From positions 930,001 to 994,000 of the forward strand of contig JADFUC010002372.1 in assembly GCA_019722365.1 (NCBI GenBank): a DNA stretch of 64,000 bases. The letters run 5' to 3'. Position numbers and translations under genes: made by a program. Numbering within the stretch: the first letter of the stretch is position 1; each line of letters starts with the position of its first letter. Below are positions 11,642 through 23,599 of the stretch, piece after piece. Source of the stretch: Lithospermum erythrorhizon. Lineage: Eukaryota > Streptophyta > Magnoliopsida > Boraginales > Boraginaceae. The notes beneath the pieces are model-generated. The model ran no database searches. It saw nothing but the letters and a program-made list of their open reading frames with translations, and had not been told where the DNA came from.

Positions 11642-13584
11642 ATCTACCCCACGCTTATAAAATTTCGTCCCTCGAAATTCTTAAACACGTCATCGGATAA
11701 ACTCAGCCTTGTATTTCGGCATTACTTATCAACTAACATCGGGGACACCTTGTCACCAAATTTCCCAAATATATAGTATACATCTTGTGGCTCCCTTAAT
11801 ATCTTATGTCCCGATTAACCCAAGAAGCGGTGTCTATAGCACACCATAACACATTCAACCGGCCAATTTTTTCCCACTATTCGAGCTTATCAAATGCTTA
11901 TTAGCTGCCTTTGTTATTATTAATGCTCGATCTTAGTAGTATAAACATCTCCAGTGCCTCCGAATACCACTCAAAAATTAAAATTCATAGCATGATACCC
12001 CGTCTTGTCCACTCGTAATTTGTGTCGCCTACTCCATTGCTCGCATAATTAAGCAATTAAGCGGCAAATTTCACAGCGCGTTAAGTACTCACAACTACTA
12101 TAAAATAACACAAAGATAAACCACACTAACATTATGTATAACAATTCATCCTTTTTCAGCTCACCCTTTGAGCACTTGCTAAATACCAATATCCTCGAAA
12201 TCAAACAATTCACAAATGTATAATATCAATCGCACACCTGGCAATCTGTATTAGCATCCATGTACACGATACAACAATTTCATATAGGAACTATTCGTAA
12301 AAATATATTCAGTCGTCCATAACTTACAAATATACTCAATTGAACACGCTGATCATATACAAATTTAAACATGAATACCACAAAATAAATAGCCGAGAAT
12401 ACCTCGAACACAACCACCGTTAGTCAACATTTCACAATTTCAACTATTAAGCCACAGAGATAAGTTTATTACCTTGAATCTATGCGATCCACCGATCAAT
12501 TACCATATACTTCGCTCCCGTAGATGAGTAGCAACCGGTGATAAAATCCCCGATTACTCAGTATCCGAGAAATTCTTAATTATTTTAAGATCGACCTCTT
12601 ACACACTCGATCAATTTCTAATCCGCGGTACATGTACTTTGAGAATCCTCCTCAACTAACCTTTATTACCCTTAAATTCACCTGATTGCCCAGTTTATCA
12701 ACAACTTCAAATTTAACACGGTGAATTCCTCTCGATACTTCGGTATAATTAGGTCTTCCTTAAATCCTCAAACATATTCATCCGTATTCGTCTCAGAAGG
12801 TTTCAACCTAGGTTTACATCCTCGAGAATGATCGTTACTATACTTAAAAGATGCTTGTTCTACTCAAGCATGAACTCTTCTTAGCATTATTAACGGATAA
12901 CTCAAACTCTTTTATTATTCGGTCTAGATTTGTATTCACCTAACTTATTTATCATTTCGATCAAACCCGCATTCACGCTTCCTTATAATCCACGGATCTT
13001 AGTTAACATTAGCTTACTTATAACCATTGATATTCACACAACTTCAGCGCCAGTATATCGTATATTAATTATACACCTTATCCTTAATTAATTTCGCCAT
13101 AAAATACCGTTAACCTTTGTACTACCCACATCATTATTAAGACATTTCCAGAAATATAGATCGCTTGAAATATCTACAAAGTAATATTTCCGATACACTT
13201 TGCATCATATTCCTAACCCATTACATATATCATTCCAATGTAATCCCTCGCCATCTACTAAATGCGTACCGATGCTCCATATATGCCCGGTACCACGTCA
13301 CCAGCAAATACATAACTCGGCGTGCGTCATATTACCCCAGTCGTTTCACGTATCTCACAATATAACACGTGCCCAATCAAATAACACCACAAAAACCGCG
13401 AGGAATGCAAAAGTAGTCATGCAAGACCTAAATGCGAGTCCAGCGAAATCAGTAAGCGTCCTCAGCCGTCAGCGGATTCGGAAAAGAAATGAACTCGAAC
13501 CAGAAAATGACTCATAGCAGCATAACTGAACCTAGGCACATAACGCGCAGACACGAAAACATAAACCTGGGCTACGTGCGAAAT
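11642..13584 (-). pseudogene. Element A interior, gag-pol remnant not recognisable
   Basis: This 1.94-kb interval lies between the two LTRs, where gag-pol should be. I could not identify a zinc knuckle, a D-T-G protease box, an FIDD reverse transcriptase box or an integrase motif in either strand. Only the extreme 3' end (minus strand, 11642-11690) is recognisable: GAATTTCGAGGGACGAAATT, then TTATAAGCGTGGGG, which is the pol terminus and polypurine region common next to chromovirus 3' LTRs. On the other side, adjacent to the 5' LTR (13550-13584), no initiator-tRNA primer-binding site of the TGGTATCAGAGC type is visible. Open frames at 13165-13680 show no known domain. Confidence 0.5.
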
Positions 13585-15089
13585 TGTAACGACCACCGCC
13601 CGGTGGGTGAATTTGAGTTGGGACCGTCGCTGACACAGCAATTATCGAGTCGCGGCGTGGATAGCAGTAAAATGACTTAACACATCGCCGTAAAACAATA
13701 TAACTGGAGTCCGTGGTGAACTAACGATAATTATGGCGTTGAAAAATCATAATATAAATACACGTCAAACAATTTGTTATATCTGACTCAGTCGATAAAA
13801 TTATATCTGACGAAGCTTCAAGAGAAGATAAAAGTATAGTATTGAGTCTTGGCTGCCCATCGCCATCTTGAATTACCTTGACTACTCAGCGATGCGTATC
13901 GGTCGTCCTTGGCAACCTAGGCATGAAAACGCCCGCCCGTAAAGAAATAGAGAATCGGCTAAAAGGCGAGAGTGAAAATAAATAACGCGAGAAGTTAACC
14001 TACGATGTGAATAAGAATAATTTAGATTCTCACCTATTTGAGACTATATACCCAAGTATTATTTTATAGGTTACTCGCCACAAAATAAAACTTTCTTATT
14101 GGCTTTCTAACTACACCAATAGCAACTCGTCGACAAACACCATGATGCCTTAATTCTGAGAGGTGTTACTGCATACATTATCTTTACGAGTATGGCTAAT
14201 TCCCCGATATAATATACACCTCAAGCGCTGATAACTTAACATATATCTTAACCTCTCGCCCAACTCAGCCATATACAACTCAATCCACTTATCTTTAGTT
14301 CACTTTAAAGTACTACTCCCCGTTTACAATCATACTCCTCACTATGACAACTAATGTTCCTCGGAAGACCTTCCAAATATATGCATTTCTTAATATGGTG
14401 AGTAATATATCTTGAATCGGATAACCTAAGTCTGATTTATCTTAAAGTTCGCGTTTAGTATCACGGAGCTTTATTTACCTCCGTAGTATCCAGTGCATTA
14501 GTTAGATCGTCTTTTATATTCTAGCACATTTGAATCCAGTTTTCCACCATATATATAAAATATCATCAACATCATCGACACTTTAGCATGAACTTCGGTT
14601 TATAATTCCTGTACCTAATGTTCTCATTCAAAAGGTATCTCATCCATTAGCCACTTAATATATATATATAACATATCTAACAAAAAACGATAATGCGGTA
14701 AAAGGTACAAGCTGAAATAAATACCGTATCACGAAGAAAATAGTTGCCGTGAAATTTCAGTAGCTTAAAAAATGATACAACGTCAAAGCAACATTGCTAG
14801 CACAACAACAAGATTAGGAATAGTCATATAGTCAAATATGAATAAAAAATACATGTATACGGGATTATCGGATAAGTCATACAACATAATTCCACATGAA
14901 GTCTCGAGACATAACACATGAATATATAATGAGGTTTCGATAAGCACACAATCACCCAAATGAAATCCACGAGACTTCAGCTTAGACTAAAACTCTGGTC
15001 ATCAAACCTCACATCTACCATATCGCGGGTATGCCATCTACAATGTATACTCGATCCGTCTACTGCGGGAATGGACAAATCCATGATCA

Positions 15090-15610
15090 CCTGTATACCG
15101 CGGTATAAGGCCAAAACCGCACTTATACACAGTATAAGGCACGCACTTATACACAAAGTATAAGGCACATGCATGCGCTATCACCCAAGTAGTATAGGGC
15201 CCGCATTGACAATGCAACGACAAAGTAATCAAAGAGAGTCATACCTTGGCTATACCGTGAAGTATAGAGACCCACATCAATAATCTGTGCGGCAAAGTAA
15301 TCAAAGAGTCATACGCGCGCTATACCGTAGTATAGGGCCAAACGCCTGTTATCTCACCGTAGTATAGGGCCACCTCGACAATGCAGCCAAGCGTCAAAGA
15401 GAATCATACGCGCGGCTATCACGGTAGTATGGGCCACCGACAATGCCTGCTGACAAAGCGATCAAAGAGAATCATACCGCGCTATACCGTAGTATAGGGC
15501 CAAACCGCCTATTTATACCGTAGTATAGGGCCACAAACAATGCCTGCTGACAAAGCGATCAAAGAGAATCATCTGCATGCTATTTATCACGAGTAGTATA
15601 GAATTGATAG
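15090..15610 (-). repeat. Hairpin minisatellite in element A 5' LTR
   Basis: It opens with TATACCGCGGTATA (15093-15106), a perfect palindrome. Copies of CTTATACAC(AA)AGTATAAGG follow, then about eight units built on TATACCGTAGTATAGGGCC every 35-70 bp. Unit number is similar to the other LTR but unit lengths differ, so the arrays have changed by small indels. Confidence 0.8.
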
Positions 15611-15799
15611 CGTCACATATCCGCAAGGGAAGGAGGAGTCACCTAATCACAGTAGTCCCCGACTATAGGTCGTATCCTAATACTTTCAGGTACCTCAAAA
15701 TCCTTACATAACTCCGCCGAACACCTCACCGATAACCAACTCTTTTACTTCAACCAATAGCAAGCTTATCTGACTAATCATCAGCATCGTCGTCAATCC

Positions 15800-15955
15800 T
15801 GACCGCGCGAGGCCACATAAATACCACCAGTGCCATGAAGCCACGCAAATACGCGAGAGTGCCGGCAAGGCCACGCAAATACCACAAGTGCAGGTGGGCC
15901 GCGTACCACGAAGTGCCGACAAAGCCACATGGCCACCCGCAGTGCCGTCGAGGCC
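15800..15955 (-). repeat. Short tandem array, unit about 30 bp
   Basis: Repeats of GGCCACATAAATACCACCAG followed by TGCC-G spacers, more diverged than the copy at 10150-10300. No coding function is visible. Confidence 0.65.
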
Positions 15956-17295
15956 ATATCTGAAAATATAAGTTGGGAGTTCGGGCCGTCGAGCTTCCTC
16001 GAAACCGGCGCTTGTCTTGCGAGAATAGAGTCACGTAATCATAATAGGCTCTGCATGTCATTACAACCATTACATGTATACCCGTTCCCCGTAATCATAT
16101 CACGAGGACATATACACCATTCCGCATAATTATATTACAAAGACACATACCGCTACACATAATTATAATACAAGGGCAGTACACATTTAAAAAGTACATA
16201 AGGTAATACCGTGAGATAGAAATCTTCGCCTCTCACCCAAGTATCACAAAAGTCCTCACGGCGATCAGGCATTGCCCGCACCAGCGGTCGAGCTAAGAAA
16301 CGCCCGAGAAAGTGTACTCGGAGACTAATACCAGAATTACGTTCTAGAATAAACATTACAGCTCGTGAACGATTTCTAAGCAGTCTAACATGGCGGGCAA
16401 ACCTCCCGATTATAAACTCATCGGACCACAATGACAAATGATCGCCCGCTAAAATTCCCATCTTATCATTTTATCATTCAGTATATATGTCATTCTAGTT
16501 AATCGGCGGGTGCAATTAACAATCTATACTCCGAAAATATCAATTATATTTCAACGAAAATATTACTTTTCCAACCTAAGCGCCTTTAATGAATTTTAAA
16601 TCACGATTTAACATCCACAATATTAACTATAATAAGGTCCCAATTAAACTCACACATTTAAAGTCTTATGAAAATATCACCTCGAAAAGTCAGCAGAAAC
16701 TAGAAAGTCAACTCGACCTTGCGTCCTCAAGCAGAGCTCAAATCCGCAATTCATCACATATATACGTCACGGAACCCATAACCAACTAAGATTTATCATA
16801 AAATTCCAATTATGTAAAGAGTCAACCAAAGTCAACTATCTCGAAAACCCGAAATATCTCGAAAGACTGAAATTTCTTACGCCTTTCGAAGAGAGAATGA
16901 TGGGAGAACAATATTCTCCTGACCGATCTTGAGTTTGGCTTGACAATCGAAGAGAGAAATGGAAAAATGAAATTTTTTTTTAAGGGGAGGGGCTTAATTT
17001 AGGCCAAAATGAGGAAAGAAGGTAATTTATGATGATGATGATGATGATGTGGAGGATATGTATGAATAGATATTAAAAAACTTCGAGTCCGTTCGGTTTT
17101 GATTTAATTCTCCGGCTTTTATGGAAATTGCTTAAAATCTCCACGAACCCGATTTGAAGATAAAATTCTTGTAGCAAGCATTTCTTTAAATTATAAATGA
17201 AATTAGAAACCAAAAGTTTCTGAAATAATATTATGTGAAAAAATTATACTATTCGGGTCCGCATGACCGAAATTTTTTTTAAATAACGGGTTATT

Positions 17296-17700
17296 ATTCC
17301 GTCCCGGCATTAAATTTGGATTAAAATATCGAGTTGTTAAATTAATTTGTGAAATTTTAATAATTACTAAATTTAAATATTGTGTTATGGATTGATATGA
17401 AAATATATCTTATGGCTAGATTGAAAATGAAATGGAAATTTGAGGTTTTATGAATAAAGTAGAAAAGTTTGGGGGTAAAAGTAGAATTTTTGAAAAGTTT
17501 TGGGTTAAAAACCTAAACTACTTGAAACTTTTCAAAATTCTGCACTCCCAAACTTTCTACTGTCATAACCTCATTCCATTTCGACTATAAAATATATTTT
17601 CATATCAATCATAACGATATTTGGATTCTAATAATATTAAAATCTCAAAATTAATTTAACAACTCATTTATTCTTCTAGATTTAAATTTTTTGGAAGGAA
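17296..17700. repeat. Long inverted repeat (foldback) of about 400 bp
   Basis: The left arm (about 17297-17505) and right arm (about 17515-17698) are reverse complements over nearly their full length. GAGTTGTTAAATTAATTT (17331-17348) pairs with AATTAATTTAACAACTC (17650-17666). ATTGATATGAAAATATAT (17391-17408) pairs with ATATATTTTCATATCAAT (17592-17609). AGAAAAGTTTGGG pairs with CCCAAACTTTCT. The centre is near 17510. It abuts the outer end of element A. It could be a foldback MITE or a product of inverted insertion, and as RNA it would form a long hairpin. Confidence 0.75.
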
Positions 17701-17776
17701 TGTCTGATAAATCTCGTTAACAAAAATTCTTGGAAATAAAAAATTATACGTCTGGCCTTGCGTCCCTTTACTAGTA

Positions 17777-18230
17777 CTTTATAAAGTGTGAATACGGTGA
17801 TGGTGTTTCTTCCATTTTTTTGTTAAGATCATTTTGTCCCTCCCAAATAAAACTAATTACAATATATCTAATGGTTAGCAAATTTTAATAATAATTAAAT
17901 AATAATAAGAAGAAAATTAAATCTATATCTATATACTTTATAAAAGTATAAATGTGGTAATTTTGTTTCTTTCATTTTTTATTAAGACCATTTTACTTAC
18001 TCCCAAATAGAACTAATTCTGATACATCTAATGGTTAAAACTTCAATAATAATTAAATAATAATGAGAAATTAAATCTATATACATATATATACCTTATA
18101 AAAGTGTGAATGTGGTAATTGTGTTTCTTCTATTTTTTGTTAAGACCATTTTGCCCCTCCCAAATAGAACTAATTACAATACATCTAATGGTTAGCAAAC
18201 TTCAATAATAATTAAATAATAATGAGAATT
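17777..18230 (+). repeat. Three tandem copies, unit about 158 bp
   Basis: Copies start near 17777, 17936 and 18094. Each opens with CTTTATAAAAGTRTGAATGT or a close variant. TTGTTAAGACCATTTTGCCC and AACTAATTACAATACATCTA then ATGGTTAGC follow, and each ends with a run of AATAATTAAATAATAATGAG. The TCTATATCTATATACTTTAT openings resemble 5' termini of plant Helitrons, but no TC...CTRR pair with a 3' hairpin was proven. Confidence 0.75.
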
Positions 18231-18957
18231 AAAAATTATTAAACATAAAAACATGAATAAGTTACAACTTGATGTTACATGATTCTATTGGATAATTAAA
18301 ATAAATAATTGTATTTTATGTTATTACTTCATTATAATTATAGCTCATAATTACAATATTTGGAAGTTACATGACTCTCATTATTATTCCACCTTTTGAG
18401 AGTTACACAAAGAATATGAAATAATTAAGATAAATAATTATATTTATGTATTTGCCGTAACTACGCATTAAAATGTTTGGAAGTTATGATTCTGTATTAT
18501 TCCATCTTTTCATAATTACATAAAAAATAACATATTATTTGTTCTATAGATTCCCATTATTTTATACTAGGTATTAATGTATTATGCAATTTCAACATAA
18601 TAATTAAATAATAATGAGAATTAAAAATCATTAAACATAAAAACATGAAGATGTTACATGATTCTATTGGATAATTAAAATAAATAATTATATTTATGTT
18701 ATTACTTCATTATAATTATAGCTCATAATTATAATATTTGGAAGTTACATGAATCTCATTAACTTTTGAGAGTTGCACAAAAAATATGGAATAATTAAAA
18801 TAAATAATTGTATTTACTTCATAACTCACATTAAAATGTTTAGAAGTTACATGATTCTCATCATTATTCCATCTTTTTCCTTAATTACATGAAATTATTT
18901 AGTTTATAAATAATTATTATTTTATACTAGGTATTAATGTATTATGCAATTTCAACA
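18198..18957 (+). repeat. Two tandem copies, unit 360-400 bp
   Basis: Copy 1 (18198-18597) and copy 2 (18598-18957) both start AATAATTAAATAATAATGAG. They share ATTAAACATAAAAACATGAA and ATGTTACATGATTCTATTGG, and both end TACTAGGTATTAATGTATTA followed by TGCAATTTCAACA. The first copy is about 40 bp longer. They follow directly on the 158-bp array and share its last block, so the two arrays probably arose in one element. Confidence 0.8.
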
Positions 18958-19721
18958 TCATAGCTCAAATACTAGAGAAAGATCACAATATCAACTTTTA
19001 TCAATTTTGTTAGAATGGTTCGTATACATGTTGTTAGCTATTTTGGAGTAAGAAGCACCCAAAGAAAGCTTCCACGAACATTATTATAATGTAACATTTT
19101 TTATATCTCCAACCATTAATAATTTTTAGGTAATTTCTCAACACCGTTTCTATTATTTAAACAGTTATTGTAGATCAAATTATATTATAAATATGTTTTC
19201 TGCGACTTTATTAGAACATAGAAATTGATGAAAGATGCTGGGAGATGTCGAGACATTTTTAAATTTTCATTAAACATTTAGATGAATAAACGAAAGTATT
19301 GATTATGGTTTGATGTTTACATTTAATCGGTTTTGTTTTACTAAGATTTAACATTGATATTCTACTTTTGATGATGGTAATAAATACAAAAAAGTTGAAT
19401 ACAAATAAATACATCCTTTTGAATTCATTAAAATGAGATTATAATTTATGCATGTAAGTGATAAATTCAAATATTAGCGTTTACTAAGCACAAATTGAAG
19501 AATCATATAATATGAAAAATTATCTATGTGTTTGTTACTATCTTTATGTATCGATCATAGGACATCATAGTAGTAAATTATGATATAGTACTAAAAATAC
19601 TCTATTTATTTGTTCTGATCTTATATCGATCATCTTTATATAACATGATAGTAGTAAATATTTAGACATTTATAACTTTTTGTTAATAAAGATTGAATGA
19701 AAAATTATTCTATAAAAAGTA
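18958..19721. other. AT-rich intergenic sequence
   Basis: I see no gene, RNA or repeat boundary in this stretch. Confidence 0.5.
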
Positions 19722-19901
19722 CTCCCCTCCGTCTAAAGATTGTCACATTTGAGCTTTTAATAGTGAAGCTTTGACCGAAGATAATTTAGTTTGTACTATA
19801 ATATTTTATGACAAATATATCAATAAAAAATACATTTCAAATTCTTTCCATTGATATATTTTTAAAAAGTCAATGTGACAATCTTTTAGGAATGAAGGGA
19901 G
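19722..19901. mobile_element. Stowaway-type MITE with TA duplication
   Basis: The left terminus CTCCCCTCCGTCTAAAGATT continues with GTCAC. It pairs with GTGACAATCTTTTAGGAATG followed by AAGGGAG on the right. Both ends are flanked by TA (19720-19721 and 19902-19903), the expected target-site duplication of Tc1/mariner-type transposition. The 180-bp AT-rich body has no coding capacity. The termini pair better than those of the copy at 7171. Confidence 0.9.
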
Positions 19902-22000
19902 TATACAATAATTTTCAACTTTTCTAATGTAATTTATCACCAATTATAAATGTTACACTACTATTATTGTTACATAATTAAATCTAAGACTGTCAACTTA
20001 CAATAAACGATGAGAGAATTGGCAAAATTTCTACTTTTTTTATATACTCAATATTTATAACTCTTAAAATTAACTCATTTGTAAGATTCTCTATTACTTA
20101 TGTCACATTTATGAATTCTTAATTGGACAATCGGATACAATTACTCTCGAAGATGAAATATAATACTATTGATTAGTGTAGTTTCATATACATGTACTTA
20201 TTTTAATGAATTTAACTATTAAAATGGAATATTACTTTTAGAAATGAAACATATGTTTTAACTCAAATATAAAGTAATGCAGCTAGTTAAAACACATTGA
20301 TATATCTTCAATTAATTCATGTAGGTCATAGTTATAAAGCATTATAACTATGTTGTATATTATAAAAAGATTTTTGAAGTTTGAAATCGATATACATCCC
20401 TTGATGAAAATCATAATGTAAATTTCAACACAAAAGTATGATAATGATTATTTTTATATAAAGTCATATTTATTTGTTGACAATGAAGTATAAGACCTAT
20501 CACCATATTATGGTAAAAAAAAAATACAACATTATCAAAATTCGTAATCATTATGATTTTCATTATACAATATTATCAAATATGAATAAATATTTCTCAA
20601 GTATTATTTAAAGAATTTCAATAAAAAAAATAGATTATATTATTTAGGTAGTTTAATACATTCTAGGTTTATCAATATTATGGATTATTTTGTATTTAAT
20701 AGACTAAACCTAAAGAATATATTTTCCTATTTTTTCTTTCAAAGTTGTCCTCATTAAGCAGCGCCTAATATGTTGCTAGTACATATATAAAAAGTATGAA
20801 GGTTAAGCTTTTGTGTTTTTTTATTCACCTAAAATATTCCTACTAAAATTCTTTTATTTAAACAGTTTATGAAAGGTATAATAGTATCTTAAAAATTTTA
20901 ATTCAACTTAAAACTATAAATCCAATATAAGTTTCACATGAAAAATTATCTTGACTTTTTTTTTATCAACTTATACAACAAAGTCAAGTGAAAATAACAA
21001 TTCGATAGGATTCAATGCATCATAGTCTTCACCATAGTGCGTCTCTTTTCTTGATTTGTAATAAAAAAAAAAAAATTAGGATGGTTTAGTAACTTTTTCA
21101 TGAATTCTTGACATTAATATTTTATTCTCACAAATCATAAATGATTCATAAATCATTATTGTATTTGAGCTCTATATTTATTTGCTTCACAAATCATAGA
21201 TGATTTTGTAAATTATTGTTGTTTTTATAATTAATAAAGGTATAATTGTATTTTGATTAATTTAGTCTAATCCATAAGTGATTAACAAATTTAAAGTGTT
21301 TCAATTTGAGTTGATTAATCAATTTGAGTTTGATTTGAAGTGTTTCAAATTTAAAGTGTTTCGATAACGAGCCATTAAAAATATTCTTAAAGAATTTTGG
21401 GGTAGACAAGAAAGATGAAATTGATAATAATGTGCTCCCAAGGTTACCATTGAACAAGTTGAGGCGAGTCCAATATCAGTTCTTACCCCTTTCGGATTCT
21501 TATCGGACCTACTCAATTCTCTTGTCCAGTTTGCTGCAAGACTTTCAATTATGATTTATGTATTATTACATACCGAATAGTGTTTAATTATGAATAGTGT
21601 CTAAACAGATTAAGCAGCATCATAAGCACATATTTAGTATTAGTTCAATATTTTGGGCTATCTCTAAACGAATAGTGCCTAAACGAATAATGCTTAATTA
21701 ATAGTTTGTACTTATAGGGTTCAAATTTTAAAAATATACTCCATACTATGACCTAAGTTTAAAAAATATAAGCTAAATAAGGAACAATTATTTTTCTCAT
21801 CACCTTATTAGTTTATTATTGTCGATTATTTTCAATTAGTATGATTCTTTCTTAAGCTCATAAATGCCGTTCTGTCTAAAAGATAACAATCTATTTCCGT
21901 CGATTACCGTCAGTACATGATTAGATTAGAAGCTATATTTGAGAAAATCATATTTGTATGTATTGTTATGTTTAGTCAAATAGGCGAAAAATATATCGGT
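19902..22000. other. AT-rich intergenic sequence
   Basis: No gene is supported. A short inverted pair, GATGAAAATCATAATG near 20402 and CATTATGATTTTCATT near 20548, brackets about 145 bp and could be a small foldback. A motif like ACATATATAAAAAGTATGAA lies near 20781, similar to those at 2085 and 17936. The region 21120-21360 holds short AT-rich duplications (CAAATCATARATGATT; AAGTGTTTCAAATT). Open frames at 21257-21516 show no recognisable domain. Confidence 0.5.
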
Positions 22001-23599
22001 TGACTTGTTAAAGAATACATAAGAATTCATTGATAAAATGTGTTAACGGATGGTTTGATAATCACATTTGTAATGCAAAAGAAGAATTTTTTATTATTTA
22101 TTCAAAGGGGTACAAAATAAAAAAACCATATAGGGAAAATTTCTGGTGTCTGAGTTTTATCGAATCGAAGAGGTTATTTATCCAGACTATGGATCCACTA
22201 GCGTTGATTTGTGAGATGCATGGCGACTTGGGTTTGACTTAATAGGAGCTTGGTATGAGGCTGTGATTTGAGGCTTGATTTGGTTGAGGTTGGCTTGAGA
22301 ACTGAAATTTGAACTTGGATAGGAGTTACATGAAATTTTGGATATGTGTCCTGGTCTTGATGGACTTAAAATGCGGACTTGGATATTGTCCGGCGGAGGC
22401 CTTCTTGACGTATTCCGTGTTGGATGTGTTGGACTTGATCTTGGGTCTTAGACTTGATCACCGGAGTGCATATTAGGCGATGAATTTCTTCCGAGTATCT
22501 TGCGATTATTGGGACTTGAGTTTAGTACTCAGGAGAATCACTACCTTTATGAATTCGACTTAAGGGATGTTTGAGTGAGATTGAGTAAATTTGTGCTCTT
22601 CTTACTATATTTGAATAAATTTGTCTTCTCCATGCTTTAGTGGAGACTTTGGCTTGAGGAAATTTCTTGTCTCTTAATGAGACTTGATTTGAATAGGACT
22701 CCGAGCTTTTTTAGGTTGTGTGGAGTGATGGCAAGCAAGTTATTTGAAACAATGTAGCTTCTTGAATGTACTATAGCGGCCTTAGCGACTTCTTTGCTAT
22801 AGATGTGAACTTAATTGAGATTTAGCCTCGCCGAGCTTATAGCTTGTCTACGAGAAGCCGACCTTAGCGACTTGTTCTTTATAGACTTAGTGAGATTTTG
22901 CCTCACTTTGGTTGTTTTTAATTTGTAAATCCTTGCCTTTGAACTTTATACTAAACTTTAAGAGCTTGTTGTTGTAGTGATGGTCGATAAATTAAAATTA
23001 TCCCAATCTTGTTGATGACAACGGTCATTTTAGACAAGAGCCTTAACGTGTTTTGGACTGACTATAGGGTAGAATATTCGGTGTATTTCCTATTTAGTTG
23101 TCAGACAAACACAATTTTGGTGTTCATGCAAGATTTATGAATAATTAGGTGCTTTTAGCTTATTCTGAATATTGGCGTTCTTGAGATCTATATGATTCTG
23201 TTGATTTGCTTCTAACTTGAAGAGATGCTAACGTTTGTGCGATAATCCTCTATTTACAGAGCACCTATTTAGGACACTGGAGGTGTTTTCAACCGCTGTG
23301 TGGTATTTCTGATGGCGGGTTTAAAAGATTTAACTAGAAATCTGGAGATTTTCTCTATATTTTCTCAATTATTTTTGGATGTGAATCTTGTTTGAATTCG
23401 AAATTTAGGGGTATTTATGAAGCCGGGCTTTGAATACTTGCTTGATTAGTTGATTTAATTTCGGATGGATCACGATTTAACCATTATTTTGGCGAATTTG
23501 AATTGTCGGAGATTTAGGAATTAATTTTCTTCCAAAGAAATCAAAAAGGGGTACCTATTTTCATGAGAAAAGAAAGATTCGGATCTTTACGTAGATATA
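22001..23599. other. Degraded repeat-like sequence, unassigned
   Basis: The base composition is less AT-rich and many CTTAG/GACTTGA words recur, for example TAGCGACTT at about 22785 and 22865, which suggests old transposon sequence. The open frame 22030-22242 has no domain I recognise. A stretch near 22075-22110 (TTTTTTATTATTTATTC...CCATATAGGGAAAA) weakly resembles 33605-33660, so both could belong to one LTR family. Confidence 0.35.

Larger units (their letters stand above)
7950..17296 (-). mobile_element. Element A: long-LTR Ty3/Gypsy-type retroelement, short interior
   Basis: Two direct repeats of about 3.7 kb (7950-11641 and 13585-17296) flank a 1.94-kb interior. Read on the minus strand, the LTRs begin TGTAATAACCCGTTATTT and end GGTGGTCGTTACA, so they carry TG...CA termini. 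Just upstream of the 3' LTR on that strand is TTTCGAGGGACGAAATTTTA followed by TAAGCGTGGGGTAGAT, the arrangement seen at the end of many chromovirus (Tekay/Del-type) pol genes. The interior is too short for a full gag-pol, so the element is non-autonomous or internally deleted. No clean target duplication could be identified. Confidence 0.75.
13585..17296 (-). repeat. Element A 5' LTR
   Basis: The + strand copy begins TGTAACGACCACCGCCCGGT at 13585 and runs to GGGTTATTAT near 17296. It is co-linear with 7950-11641, including both minisatellites, the GAT run and the AAATAACGGGTTATTA end. Being downstream on the + strand, it is the 5' LTR for a minus-strand element. Confidence 0.8.

Noticed and set aside
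15704..16461. Open frames of 66-102 residues on both strands
   Set aside because: They sit in the element A 5' LTR, over a tandem array or in non-coding LTR, with no domain and no conservation of frame with the matching 3' LTR.
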